Of a stretch of DNA of 5,871 bases, positions 1-5,368 are shown piece after piece. Numbering within the stretch: position 1 is the first letter of the stretch; each line of letters begins with the position of its first letter. The DNA comes from Ferrimicrobium sp. Lineage in GTDB: Bacteria > Actinomycetota > Acidimicrobiia > Acidimicrobiales > Acidimicrobiaceae. Position numbers and translations under genes: made by a program. Under the pieces are notes generated by a model, which worked only from the letters and a program-made list of their open reading frames with translations, was not told the DNA's origin and made no database searches. The stretch is taken from the NCBI GenBank assembly GCA_027365375.1, contig DAHXNM010000014.1, forward strand, positions 1 to 5,871. Direction: 5' to 3'.

Positions 1-1
1 G

Positions 2-172
2 TTGATTGACAACGCTGTGCTGGGAGTGCGAGCCTTGGTTGTAGTCGCCTTTTGCGTAGTGTTTGGCCTGCTCGCTGCTTGGCCACAAGCAGTGAGCGTC
101 ACGGCCGAGAGGACCAGCACTAACTTTGGATACCTCTCAAGTCGAGTACGCCCAACAAGTCGTGAATCATAG
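2..172 (+). CDS. Partial ORF with one hydrophobic segment, 5' end outside window
   Basis: An open frame runs from the left edge to a TAG at 170-172, about 56 codons. It encodes a hydrophobic stretch (ALVVVAFCVVFGLLAAW) at about residues 11-27 of the visible part, followed by a polar tail of about 29 residues. This could be a signal anchor or the last membrane helix of a larger protein. It converges with the minus-strand unit, whose last stop is at 177-179, leaving only a 4-nt gap. The true start is not visible: the TTG at 2-4 has no room for a ribosome binding site in the window. I recognise no family. The case for coding is the open frame, the membrane segment and the tight tail-to-tail fit. 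It could still be a chance ORF. Confidence 0.35.
   Translation: MIDNAVLGVRALVVVAFCVVFGLLAAWPQAVSVTAERTSTNFGYLSSRVRPTSRES
69..98 (-). terminator. Strong hairpin without T-tract, possible terminator of the minus-strand unit
   Basis: GCTCGCTGCTT (70-80) pairs with AAGCAGTGAGC (87-97) around a 6-nt loop: 11 pairs with one G-U, and a further possible T-G pair at 69/98. It lies about 80 nt past the last minus-strand stop (177). Neither side has a T run, so it is not a classical intrinsic terminator. It also lies inside the putative plus-strand ORF, where it could be fortuitous. Confidence 0.3.
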
Positions 173-176
173 CTGC

Positions 177-434
177 TCATAACGCACATCCACAGCTAGT
201 ACAAGAGCACAACGTAGCAACCGAACAATACGCGCAGCCATAGGAACCAATGAGCCGCGCGCGAGTCGGCGCAGTCAGGTCGGTAATCCGCGGAGCAGAT
301 CCGATCCCGCATGGGTCCCCACCGCACGTGTAACCACAAACCTGGGTGCCGCAGGAACAACCACTCCCAGAGCGCTGACATGGACCGACATCAACTACCT
401 CAAGCTGAATCATTGCCTGATTACCACAGAGAGA
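177..434 (-). pseudogene. Frame-shifted C-terminal half of the Tat-exported Cys-rich double-psi beta-barrel protein
   Basis: This frame overlaps the end of the upstream gene. Reading through the CT tract at 428-433 (minus strand CTCTCT) with one extra CT unit gives YFSLCGNQAM in place of SLW-stop. What follows is the second half of an RlpA/barwin-type barrel: a strand IQLEVVDVGPC (compare V-x-V-x-D-x-GP in RlpA) and then RITDLT followed by a short helix and LIG (compare R-I-I-D-L-S...LG). Between and after these lie 13 cysteines, including CSCGTQVCGYTC and CSCTSCGC near the end. With the 8 before the shift, the joined protein has about 21 Cys. No start codon with a good ribosome binding site precedes this frame, so I read it as the detached end of the same gene. 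A loss of one CT repeat, a 1-nt change, a base-calling error or programmed +1 frameshifting would all explain it. Confidence 0.65.
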
Positions 435-1371
435 AATAGAACAGATCTCCGCATTGAAGTGGACACTGATTTGTGCAACCGTTGTCACAGTTCTGATCAT
501 TGTAAATGTAGGGCCAAGCAGCCTGCGAGGAGTTTAAGGTATTGCAGAGCCCGCACGCGCCTGCTTTGTTGCCGCAATTGAAATATGTGGCATTCCCGTT
601 CGTGTACCTGTAGCACGTAATATTCTCGGGAGTTAACGCGACCGTGAGTATACCGCTTTGTACTTGCCCACCGACGACAGTTGCGCCCATCTCTGCGTCG
701 GTTTGGGTGACGTAGTTGACTTCCGTGGCGGTGACCTTTCCGCCGGTCTTGTATCCAACGATACGTGCGCCAACTATTGTCGCCGATGGTCGGCCCAACG
801 TGTTCTGGATTGCATTACGCCAGAGAGTCGAGTTCGTGGTAGAAACTTCCATCTCGCCTATTGAAGGGTGCCCAGGTACATGGGGAATTACGGTTAATGA
901 CCGGTCAGTTTGGGATAGAACAACAGAGTCGTACGCAACTTCATTCACCCAGCCCATCTGGAGCACTCCGGGTGTCATGGAGCGGACGACCATGTCATCG
1001 CCTATGGAGGGCAGACCACCACGGAATGCGCCATTTCGCCAGATTTCGGAACTCGAGTTCAGCGTTACCTTCTGAACTGGAAGTCCATCGCCGAGATCAA
1101 TTGAAAGTGCATTCGACGCGGCGCCCACCACCGTTCCCTGGAAGGCTGTTGCGGTCGCGAAGTCAGGCATCAACCTAGATGCGGTTGAGTTGACTGAGCT
1201 CGCGTAGGCTTTCGGCGCATTCAGGATGTTCGGGATGATTACCGACCCGGCTCCAGCCGCTAAAGCGCCGACCAGAAATTCGCGCCTGCTTATACCGGAA
1301 CGCTCTTCAAGACCTTGTCTGGCCTTTGGTTCATGCCCGGATATTAAGTCGACTACCCAGTTTTTCATCAT
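421..1371 (-). CDS. Tat-exported protein with two beta-rich repeats and start of a Cys-rich double-psi beta-barrel; ends early at a frameshift
   Basis: The frame encodes 316 residues. A twin-arginine signal is clear: SRREFL at 28-33, a hydrophobic run to about 50, and a probable cleavage site after KAYA (54-57). Residues about 76-149 and 150-221 look like two copies of one beta-rich unit, each with a WRN motif and a GD/GA-V-V strand, resembling DUF5666-type repeats. From about 253 the protein becomes Cys-rich (C253, 266, 273, 276, 295, 299, 303, 307) with GACGLC, AAWP and CGD, typical of the first half of a barwin/RlpA-like double-psi barrel. It then stops at SLW, in the middle of that domain; the rest is in another frame (177-434). 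It lies 31 bp after the MauE-like gene and is probably cotranscribed with it. AGGTGG lies 3 nt before the first ATG and 6 nt before the second (1366-1368), so the second may be the real start. As read here the barrel is incomplete, so function is doubtful unless the frame is restored. Confidence 0.82.
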   Translation of the reverse strand: MMKNWVVDLISGHEPKARQGLEERSGISRREFLVGALAAGAGSVIIPNILNAPKAYASSVNSTASRLMPDFATATAFQGTVVGAASNALSIDLGDGLPVQKVTLNSSSEIWRNGAFRGGLPSIGDDMVVRSMTPGVLQMGWVNEVAYDSVVLSQTDRSLTVIPHVPGHPSIGEMEVSTTNSTLWRNAIQNTLGRPSATIVGARIVGYKTGGKVTATEVNYVTQTDAEMGATVVGGQVQSGILTVALTPENITCYRYTNGNATYFNCGNKAGACGLCNTLNSSQAAWPYIYNDQNCDNGCTNQCPLQCGDLFYFSLW

Positions 1372-1373
1372 GT

Positions 1374-1380
1374 CCCACCT
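1374..1380 (-). promoter_or_regulatory. Ribosome binding site of the Tat-exported protein gene
   Basis: Minus-strand AGGTGGG sits just upstream of two consecutive ATG codons (1369-1371 and 1366-1368). Spacing favours the second ATG. It lies inside the 31-bp gap behind the MauE-like gene, so translation is independent even if the mRNA is shared. Confidence 0.6.
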
Positions 1381-1402
1381 TTCGGTCTATCGGTAAATTG
1401 CT

Positions 1403-2386
1403 CTATCCATTTGCAACCACTAAAACTGCACCCGTATCGTCGTCAATGAGTGCACCAAGAAATCGAACGCCCTCTGAATTCTGCTTACCCTGGAAGAGAA
1501 CACTCAGATGTCTTGTCGTGGCGTTGGCACGAAATGCGAATAAAACAGTGTCGTTTTCCAGCCAGTAATCTGGTTCTACGGTTCTATCAATATGAGGCTG
1601 CAAGGTGTCCCACGAGTGACTCCTCATGAGAAAGTTAGAGGCCGGGTCCTTCTTCGAGAGCCGCTTTCTCATTACCCGCCTATCAATAGCACGATTGAGC
1701 TCCTTTGCCTCTGGCGATAGTTTCCACAGGATCGTAGTTAGGCCTGCTGCCGCTACACATTTCGCTATCACGAAATTCCACGGAACGTTATCGTCGACTC
1801 TGCACGGATTTGTCCGAATAGCCATAAGGGCAATAGCCACCATGAATGCGCTACGCAGCCTCGACTCCTTGACCATTGATTGGCTCAGGTTGCCGAAACA
1901 TCCACAACTTGCGGCAGGCTCTCGCCGAACTCCGTATTCGATGGATGCCAAAGCACTGATGGAAAGAATCATGGAGCCACTTCTAACGATCCGTGATTTA
2001 CTATGAAAGAGCTGTCCAAGTCCCACTGCCAACTCTGTCGTACCCAGGGCTTGCTCAGCCGCGCGCACCGAGAACTGATCCGTAAAGCCCGACCTCGCGA
2101 GAAGCTTTCGAAGTAGAGAGTTCGGATCGCTAGTAGTCAGTACCTTGGCAGCTCCAGATACGCAATACATCAAGCCTCCGGCAATCGAAGCACCGTCTGA
2201 GATTATGGATCCATAATCTCTAGAGGTCGACACAGGTAGTCTCATTCGAATTGTACGCGAAACGTAACGGTGATTCCATTTGATGTAAACCTCCCCGGAA
2301 AAGTCTCTCAAAAGATCGTAGCATGCATTTGCGAGAGTAACATCGAATAGTTGGGGTGTCTCAAGGTTGTTGCCCATACTCGCCAC
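1403..2386 (-). CDS. MauE/DoxX-like redox-associated membrane protein
   Basis: A 327-residue integral membrane protein. The central part carries the MauE signature: a first helix at about 61-83 ending SGAAKVL, a second at about 109-127 with E-x-x-x-G (ELAVG), a third at about 136-153, then CGCFG at 161-165, followed by helices at about 177-193 and 203-222. MauE of methylamine utilisation clusters is needed to make the disulfide-rich small subunit of methylamine dehydrogenase, and the CGCFG cysteines are thought to carry redox equivalents. About 60 residues precede the first helix and a soluble tail of about 100 residues follows the last; I do not recognise either. The next gene encodes a Cys-rich exported protein, which fits a disulfide role. 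The start shown is GTG (2384-2386); an ATG three codons later (2375-2377) is as plausible, and neither has a good ribosome binding site. No MauD/thioredoxin-like partner or other mau gene is visible, so methylamine metabolism should not be assumed. Confidence 0.82.
   Translation of the reverse strand: MASMGNNLETPQLFDVTLANACYDLLRDFSGEVYIKWNHRYVSRTIRMRLPVSTSRDYGSIISDGASIAGGLMYCVSGAAKVLTTSDPNSLLRKLLARSGFTDQFSVRAAEQALGTTELAVGLGQLFHSKSRIVRSGSMILSISALASIEYGVRREPAASCGCFGNLSQSMVKESRLRSAFMVAIALMAIRTNPCRVDDNVPWNFVIAKCVAAAGLTTILWKLSPEAKELNRAIDRRVMRKRLSKKDPASNFLMRSHSWDTLQPHIDRTVEPDYWLENDTVLFAFRANATTRHLSVLFQGKQNSEGVRFLGALIDDDTGAVLVVANG
2199..2220. repeat. Perfect 22-bp palindrome inside the MauE-like gene
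   Basis: GAGATTATGGA is followed immediately by its exact reverse complement. If T2221 is bulged, three more pairs form (2196-2198 with 2222-2224). It lies in the N-terminal coding part (residues about 55-63, RDYGSIIS), just before the first membrane helix. Its role is unknown; it could be an operator-like site or an mRNA or cruciform hairpin. Confidence 0.7.
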
Positions 2387-2653
2387 AGCCGGTCGGTTGA
2401 TTCAGATCCCTGCTTCGACTGCCGGGTAATTTTCGAGCTTGGCGAAACCGATTGCCGTTACCTCGTCAGAATTGCACTTTAGCCTGGGCGAACTAACTCG
2501 TTCTGGCGATTGGCCTCGGATGAAATCCGTGTAGCTAGTACAACTGGCTGTTCGAAAGCAGGACAGCAATGGTCAGGTGTTCCATTGAGACCGAAGAACA
2601 TGTCGATAGTGTTCGGGTGGGAACAATGAGACCAACACGGTCAACCAATGCTT
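2387..2653. other. Intergenic stretch without recognisable gene
   Basis: This holds whatever promoter drives the minus-strand unit and the upstream edge of the first attP-like site. I found no convincing -35/-10 pair on either strand and no clear gene remnant. The open frames here are short and lack family-like motifs. Confidence 0.4.
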
Positions 2654-2659
2654 AGGAGG
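2654..2659 (+). promoter_or_regulatory. Consensus Shine-Dalgarno ahead of the 31-codon ORF
   Basis: AGGAGG ends 8 nt before the GTG at 2668. This is the best ribosome binding site in the window and a main reason to take the short ORF seriously. The equivalent place before the second copy (5142) lacks it. Confidence 0.5.
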
Positions 2660-2667
2660 ATCTCCAC

Positions 2668-2763
2668 GTGCACTTCACCCAACTTGTCACCCAACAATTG
2701 CGTCCGAGGACGTCCCGTCCAGTCCGAGGCTGTCTCACCGCCCTTGCTAAAAGACTTCAATGA
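2668..2763 (+). CDS. Conserved 31-residue ORF overlapping the left arm of the first attP-like site (copy 1)
   Basis: GTG to TGA, 31 residues, basic, ending VRGCLTALAKRLQ, with AGGAGG 8 nt upstream. A second ORF of identical length lies 2,474 bp downstream (5142-5237). From residue 5 onward the two differ at five bases; four of these are third-position synonymous changes (TTG/TTA, AGG/AGA, CTT/CTC, GCT/GCC) and one gives V7/F7. That pattern suggests selection on the peptide. The arm repeats CCCAACT and CCCAACA are read as part of the codons TQLVTQQ. Position beside an attachment site would suit a recombination directionality factor, but 31 residues is very short for one and I see no helix-turn-helix. 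It may instead be the remaining C-terminal end of a longer gene, or just DNA conserved for integrase binding. Confidence 0.4.
   Translation: MHFTQLVTQQLRPRTSRPVRGCLTALAKRLQ
2678..2696. promoter_or_regulatory. Arm-type integrase binding sites, left arm, copy 1
   Basis: CCCAACT (2678) and CCCAACA (2690) are direct repeats with starts 12 bp apart. The same heptamer and spacing recur at three other places around the two cores. Integrase binding is inferred from layout. Confidence 0.5.
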
Positions 2764-2818
2764 GCTGCAAAAATAGGACAACCTTGGACACTATGATTAC
2801 TGGCTCGGACAACTTCGT

Positions 2819-2868
2819 GCTGGCTTACAACCAGCAGGTCAGGGGTTCGAGTCCCTTAGCGCCCACCA
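2819..2868 (+). other. 3' half of a Val(UAC) tRNA gene used as attachment core, copy 1
   Basis: The anticodon stem GCTGG/CCAGC surrounds loop CTTACAA with anticodon TAC (2826-2828). Then follow a 5-nt variable loop, T arm AGGGG-TTCGAGT-CCCTT, acceptor strand AGCGCCC, A and an encoded CCA. The required 5' acceptor strand GGGCGCT and a D arm are absent upstream, so it is not a functional tRNA gene. Confidence 0.75.
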
Positions 2869-2889
2869 GGTCAGGGCATGTGTCGTTGA

Positions 2890-3603
2890 TTGGACTGGTC
2901 CAAGGGGCCATCAGAAAACCCAACAAGGTTTCTGAAGTTGGGGGTATCTGTGATGGGAAGCATGCGACTCGTAGTTCGACTGGACGCTTGGGAGCTGAAC
3001 ATTTTCATTAGACAGAGGGCCTCGGAAAGATCAAGCATCGCTACGTTCGCTTCCATGCTACGAGGATATTAGCTGAGTGTGAGCTCGCAAGGCTCGTGAC
3101 TGAACGGGAGGAGAAGCCTGCACCTTATGGTCGAGCGAGTGCTTGCTTAGAACTCCTCAACCACTATCAACGATGCCATTGCCATATGGTGCGAGGACAT
3201 CTAGGATGATCACCACTCAGCGACAGTTCGGCACTACCAAGAGATTTGGAGTCGATATATTCGCCGTAGCATTGGATGCGGGGCAATCTAAGGAGTGACC
3301 GGACCGTACGGGATCGCGAAGTACCTCCGATCCTCTAAAGATGCAGGAGTGGGGCCAAATAGGTCGATTGTTTTCAGCTAGTTCCGTCAAGCTGTTTCCA
3401 ACAGCGCAAGTTGGATGTGGGAGGTGAGCAACCACCGACTCATTTCAGTTCCGCCACTATGGGTAAAACGGAAGGCACTGAAGTGGCTGGAGGGCGTAAA
3501 GAAAGGGAGTACCTATAGATGCGTAGGTATTTTGGAGCGGAAGGTTAGAGGGTGCGGATTTGGATTTCACTTAGTCGTTGGTGCACTCGTGAACTCATGC
3601 TAA
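2890..3603 (+). pseudogene. Decayed tyrosine recombinase (phage-type integrase) gene next to attP-like copy 1
   Basis: Pieces of an actinobacterial integrase appear in order. In frame 1 near 2914-3017: ENPTR, then a strand WELNIFI, resembling the N-terminal arm-binding domain. In frame 3 at 3012-3206, about 65 open codons: GKIKHRYVRF, ELARLVTEREEKPAPYGR, LELLNHY, i.e. the rest of that domain and the linker. Back in frame 1 from 3205: SATVRHYQEIWSRYIRRSIG, a stop at 3289, PYGIAKYLRSSKDAGVGPN, a stop at 3379, FRQAV and VKRKALKWLE, i.e. the core-binding (SAM-like) domain. At least two frameshifts and two internal stops rule out function. The catalytic domain (R...H-x-x-R...Y) is not recognisable; the gene is truncated or too decayed after about 3500. 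Orientation, away from the attachment site, is the usual attP-int order. The start is unclear; the TTG at 2890 is only the first start codon of the open frame. Confidence 0.78.
2907..2925. promoter_or_regulatory. Arm-type integrase binding sites, right arm, copy 1 (one decayed)
   Basis: CCCAACA at 2919-2925 is intact. Twelve bases upstream, GCCATCA (2907-2913) matches 5 of 7 and corresponds to the intact repeat of copy 2. The right arm of this copy therefore seems half lost. Confidence 0.4.
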
Positions 3604-3669
3604 CCGAGCTTTGCGGAGAGGGCTTCGGAGATGCAAATACCCTCGGGTTTTTGTGGAGTACCAAGTCTA

Positions 3670-3683
3670 ATACCCCGGGGTAT
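3670..3683. promoter_or_regulatory. 14-bp perfect palindrome and possible -10 element before the ATPase gene
   Basis: ATACCCCGGGGTAT is a perfect palindrome ending 10 nt before the TTG start of the ATPase. It overlaps a possible -10 (TATGCT, 3683-3688) that would start transcription near the start codon, compatible with the leaderless mRNAs common in actinobacteria. A regulator dimer binding here would block that promoter. No -35 at normal distance is evident. Confidence 0.4.
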
Positions 3684-3693
3684 ATGCTAACAT

Positions 3694-5133
3694 TTGTCTA
3701 TGGTTGTGAATGAGGGGCAGGTTGCTGAGGCGGTCCGTCGAGATAGCCCTTGGTGGCGAGACGCTAACTGGGCGTTGGCTGATCGAGATATGCGCGACGT
3801 AGAGACATCGCAGATTGGCTACTATCCCTCATGTCTGGACGATATCCGTTTCGGCGGTCTCTATATGCTCTACGGTCCTCGAAGGGTTGGCAAGACTGTG
3901 TTAGTAAAGCGTTCGGTCCAGGCACTTCTTGACCAGGGCGTCAACCCATTGCAGATTGTACGTGTAACCGTAGATGGCTGGCAAGCAAATCGGCTCGGGA
4001 CACTGTACGAGTATGTGGTAAGAGTCTTAACGAGTTCAGTAGGCGTTGGGAGGAGATACTGGTTTATCGATGAAGTTACCGCATGCCGTGGGCAGTGGTG
4101 GTCGACATTGAAGAACCTCCGAGACAATACGCAGTTCGGTGAAGATTGCGTTGTACTGACGGGTTCGTCTAACCAAGAACTCGACGAGGCAATCAAAGCG
4201 TTTGCCGGTCGCCGGGGACCCGTCGCTGATCCTGACAGGTGTCTACTGCCGATGGATTTCGGCGAATTCTGCCATAGTGTATCGGTTGATGTGCCACGCG
4301 TTGACGGCCTTCGCGCGGATGAGTTGATGTCTAACCGGGCTCGCGAGACGTGGTTAGCGCTTGCTCCTTACACCGATGACTTGGTGGCTGCTTGGCAAAT
4401 GTACCTAGAGGTCGGTGGATACCCAAAGGCTGTAGCGGATTGGCGTCGAGCTAATCAGGTTGAGGTGCCGACGTGGCAGGCACTGTGGGATGTGGTGCGA
4501 GGTGACGCTGTCACCGGTGGCATGAATGAGGTGGTCCTTGGTGCTGTGATCAACGGTATCGAGATCCGATTATCAAGTCTTACTTCAGTTAGCGGCTTTG
4601 CGGAGGAGGTCGGGGTGGCTCGGGAGACTCTCATCAAGCGCATCGAGGCTCTCGTCAGTGCCTTCCTCGTCTGGCGCATTCCCAGAGCTGACAATAAGGG
4701 GCGTGCAGACCTCCGCAAGCAGGAAAAGCTCTACTTCCTTGATCCCCTCGTCGCCAAACTACCACAGCTCGTCTTGGGTCGAGATAGAGTCGACGTTACT
4801 CGCTTGAACGAGCAGCAGCTTGGCGTATCTTTACTCCAGTGGAATGAGAGAGTACACCCTGGTTCAGTTCGGTCCGGGAGTTGGATCACCCATTATCGTA
4901 ACGATAAGAGCGAAATTGATTTCGTAGGTATCTGTGCAGATACGAGGACTCGCATGACGCCGATCGAGGGCAAGTACGTCTCGGATTCGTGGAGACAACA
5001 GGCGTTAAGTATGCGTAATTCGGCGATCGGCGGTGGTATATTGGCGACTCGTGACATCCTTGAAGTAACAGTGGGAGAGCCTGTGTGGGCAGTGCCCGCT
5101 TCTTTTGTGGCGTTTGCACTTTCTCTCTATTGA
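3694..5133 (+). CDS. AAA ATPase of the AAA_14/DUF4143 family
   Basis: 479 residues, full length for the family. N-terminal ATPase: Walker A GPRRVGKT (61-68), Walker B YWFIDE (122-127), sensor-1-like VVLTGSSN (153-160), then AGRRG (171-175) and LLPMDFGEF (184-192), the GR...P-L-S-F-x-E-F signature of these proteins. A YLEVGGYPKAV stretch (237-247) begins the middle part. A winged-helix-like segment (about 300-330, VSGFAEEVGVARETLIKRI) leads to the DUF4143 region with EKLYFLDP (344-351), EIDFV (407-411) and IEGKY (424-428). The last two resemble the D...E-x-K core of PD-(D/E)xK nuclease folds. The family is widespread in bacteria and archaea without a settled function; DNA binding or cleavage is an inference from the fold. 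The start shown is TTG; the ATG two codons later (3700-3702) is possible, and neither has a clear ribosome binding site. It is the only intact cargo between the two attachment sites and ends 8 nt before the second 31-codon ORF. Confidence 0.9.
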   Translation: MSMVVNEGQVAEAVRRDSPWWRDANWALADRDMRDVETSQIGYYPSCLDDIRFGGLYMLYGPRRVGKTVLVKRSVQALLDQGVNPLQIVRVTVDGWQANRLGTLYEYVVRVLTSSVGVGRRYWFIDEVTACRGQWWSTLKNLRDNTQFGEDCVVLTGSSNQELDEAIKAFAGRRGPVADPDRCLLPMDFGEFCHSVSVDVPRVDGLRADELMSNRARETWLALAPYTDDLVAAWQMYLEVGGYPKAVADWRRANQVEVPTWQALWDVVRGDAVTGGMNEVVLGAVINGIEIRLSSLTSVSGFAEEVGVARETLIKRIEALVSAFLVWRIPRADNKGRADLRKQEKLYFLDPLVAKLPQLVLGRDRVDVTRLNEQQLGVSLLQWNERVHPGSVRSGSWITHYRNDKSEIDFVGICADTRTRMTPIEGKYVSDSWRQQALSMRNSAIGGGILATRDILEVTVGEPVWAVPASFVAFALSLY

Positions 5134-5141
5134 GCATCACC

Positions 5142-5237
5142 GTGATAGCCACCCAACTTTTCACCCAACAATTACGTCCGAGAACGTCCCGTCCAGTCCG
5201 AGGCTGTCTCACCGCCCTCGCCAAAAGACTTCAATGA
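5142..5237 (+). CDS. Conserved 31-residue ORF overlapping the left arm of the second attP-like site (copy 2)
   Basis: Same length, start codon (GTG) and stop as the ORF at 2668-2763. It is identical in residues 8-31, and residues 4-6 also match; positions 2-3 and 7 differ. It begins 8 nt after the stop of the ATPase gene and lacks the AGGAGG of copy 1, so any translation would probably depend on coupling to the ATPase gene. The synonymous pattern argues for coding. The alternative is the fixed end of a larger lost gene or DNA conserved as a binding site. Confidence 0.35.
   Translation: MIATQLFTQQLRPRTSRPVRGCLTALAKRLQ
5152..5170. promoter_or_regulatory. Arm-type integrase binding sites, left arm, copy 2
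   Basis: CCCAACT (5152) and CCCAACA (5164), starts 12 bp apart, at the same place relative to the core as in copy 1. Confidence 0.5.
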
Positions 5238-5292
5238 GCTGCAGAAGTGAGACGTACTCGGACGCTATGACTACGTGCTCGGACAACTTGGT

Positions 5293-5342
5293 GCTGGCTT
5301 ACAACCAGCAGGTCAGGGGTTCGAGTCCCTTAGCGCCCACCA
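5293..5342 (+). other. 3' half of a Val(UAC) tRNA gene used as attachment core, copy 2
   Basis: Identical to 2819-2868: anticodon arm with TAC (5300-5302), T arm, acceptor 3' strand and CCA. No matching 5' acceptor strand or D arm lies upstream, so it is not a functional tRNA gene. Confidence 0.75.
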
Positions 5343-5368
5343 GGTCAAAGGGTATACCGTCGACACGA

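Larger units (their letters stand above)
2668..2930 (+). repeat. attP-like attachment site, copy 1 (arm - tRNA-derived core - arm)
   Basis: This is a direct repeat of 5142-5403. From 2668 to 2873 the two align without gaps at offset 2,474, with about 89% identity by hand count, including 57 identical bases at 2817-2873. The layout is that of a tyrosine-integrase attP: paired arm repeats (CCCAACT 2678-2684, CCCAACA 2690-2696), a core equal to a tRNA 3' half, far-side arm repeats (decayed GCCATCA 2907-2913, CCCAACA 2919-2925), then integrase coding sequence pointing away. An integrated single element would have split this site, so an intact arm-core-arm between genes implies neighbouring elements in tandem. 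Confidence 0.7.
2817..5347 (+). mobile_element. Small integrase-deficient element between two tandem attP-like sites
   Basis: The two identical 57-bp cores (2817-2873 and 5291-5347) bracket one unit of 2,474 bp. It contains integrase arm sites, a decayed integrase gene and one intact gene, an AAA/DUF4143 ATPase. Recombination between the cores would release a circle with a single attP-like site. This matches the idea of cis-mobilisable elements: att-flanked cargo lacking recombination genes that needs an integrase in trans. The second site is followed by another integrase start, so at least one more element of the same site preference lies to the right, and the arm to the left of copy 1 implies one on the left. 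Confidence 0.55.

Noticed and set aside
151..157. A further CCCAACA as arm-type site near the left edge
   Set aside because: Single copy, no partner 12 bp away and no core nearby; a heptamer can occur by chance.
196..381. 61-codon ORF on the minus strand in the same frame as the Tat protein, after its stop
   Set aside because: It overlaps the barrel-encoding frame, which carries family-like motifs (VVDVGPC, RITDLT); this frame carries none and has no ribosome binding site.
177..1371. Methylamine dehydrogenase light chain (MauA), suggested by Tat signal, cysteines and MauE neighbour
   Set aside because: The cysteine spacing and tryptophans of MauA are not present, the protein is far longer, and the barrel motifs explain the C-terminus better.
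1626..2006. 126-codon plus-strand ORF opposite the MauE-like gene
   Set aside because: Lies wholly inside a gene with clear helices and the CGCFG motif; shadow frame.
2207..2231. Vector polylinker contamination: BamHI, XbaI and SalI sites in pUC order
   Set aside because: The spacing and intervening bases do not match a polylinker, and the MauE-like frame runs through it without a break.
2790..2868. Complete, functional tRNA-Val gene (also 5264-5342)
   Set aside because: The acceptor 3' strand AGCGCCC needs GGGCGCT about 25 nt before the anticodon stem; neither copy has it, and no D arm can be drawn.
2760..3011. Protein-coding ORF across the first core, sharing a long identical peptide with the frame at 5105-5500
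   Set aside because: The shared peptide only reflects the identical tRNA-derived DNA. Upstream and downstream of it the frame has no conserved coding pattern; the 31-codon ORF and the integrase remnant use other frames or only its end.
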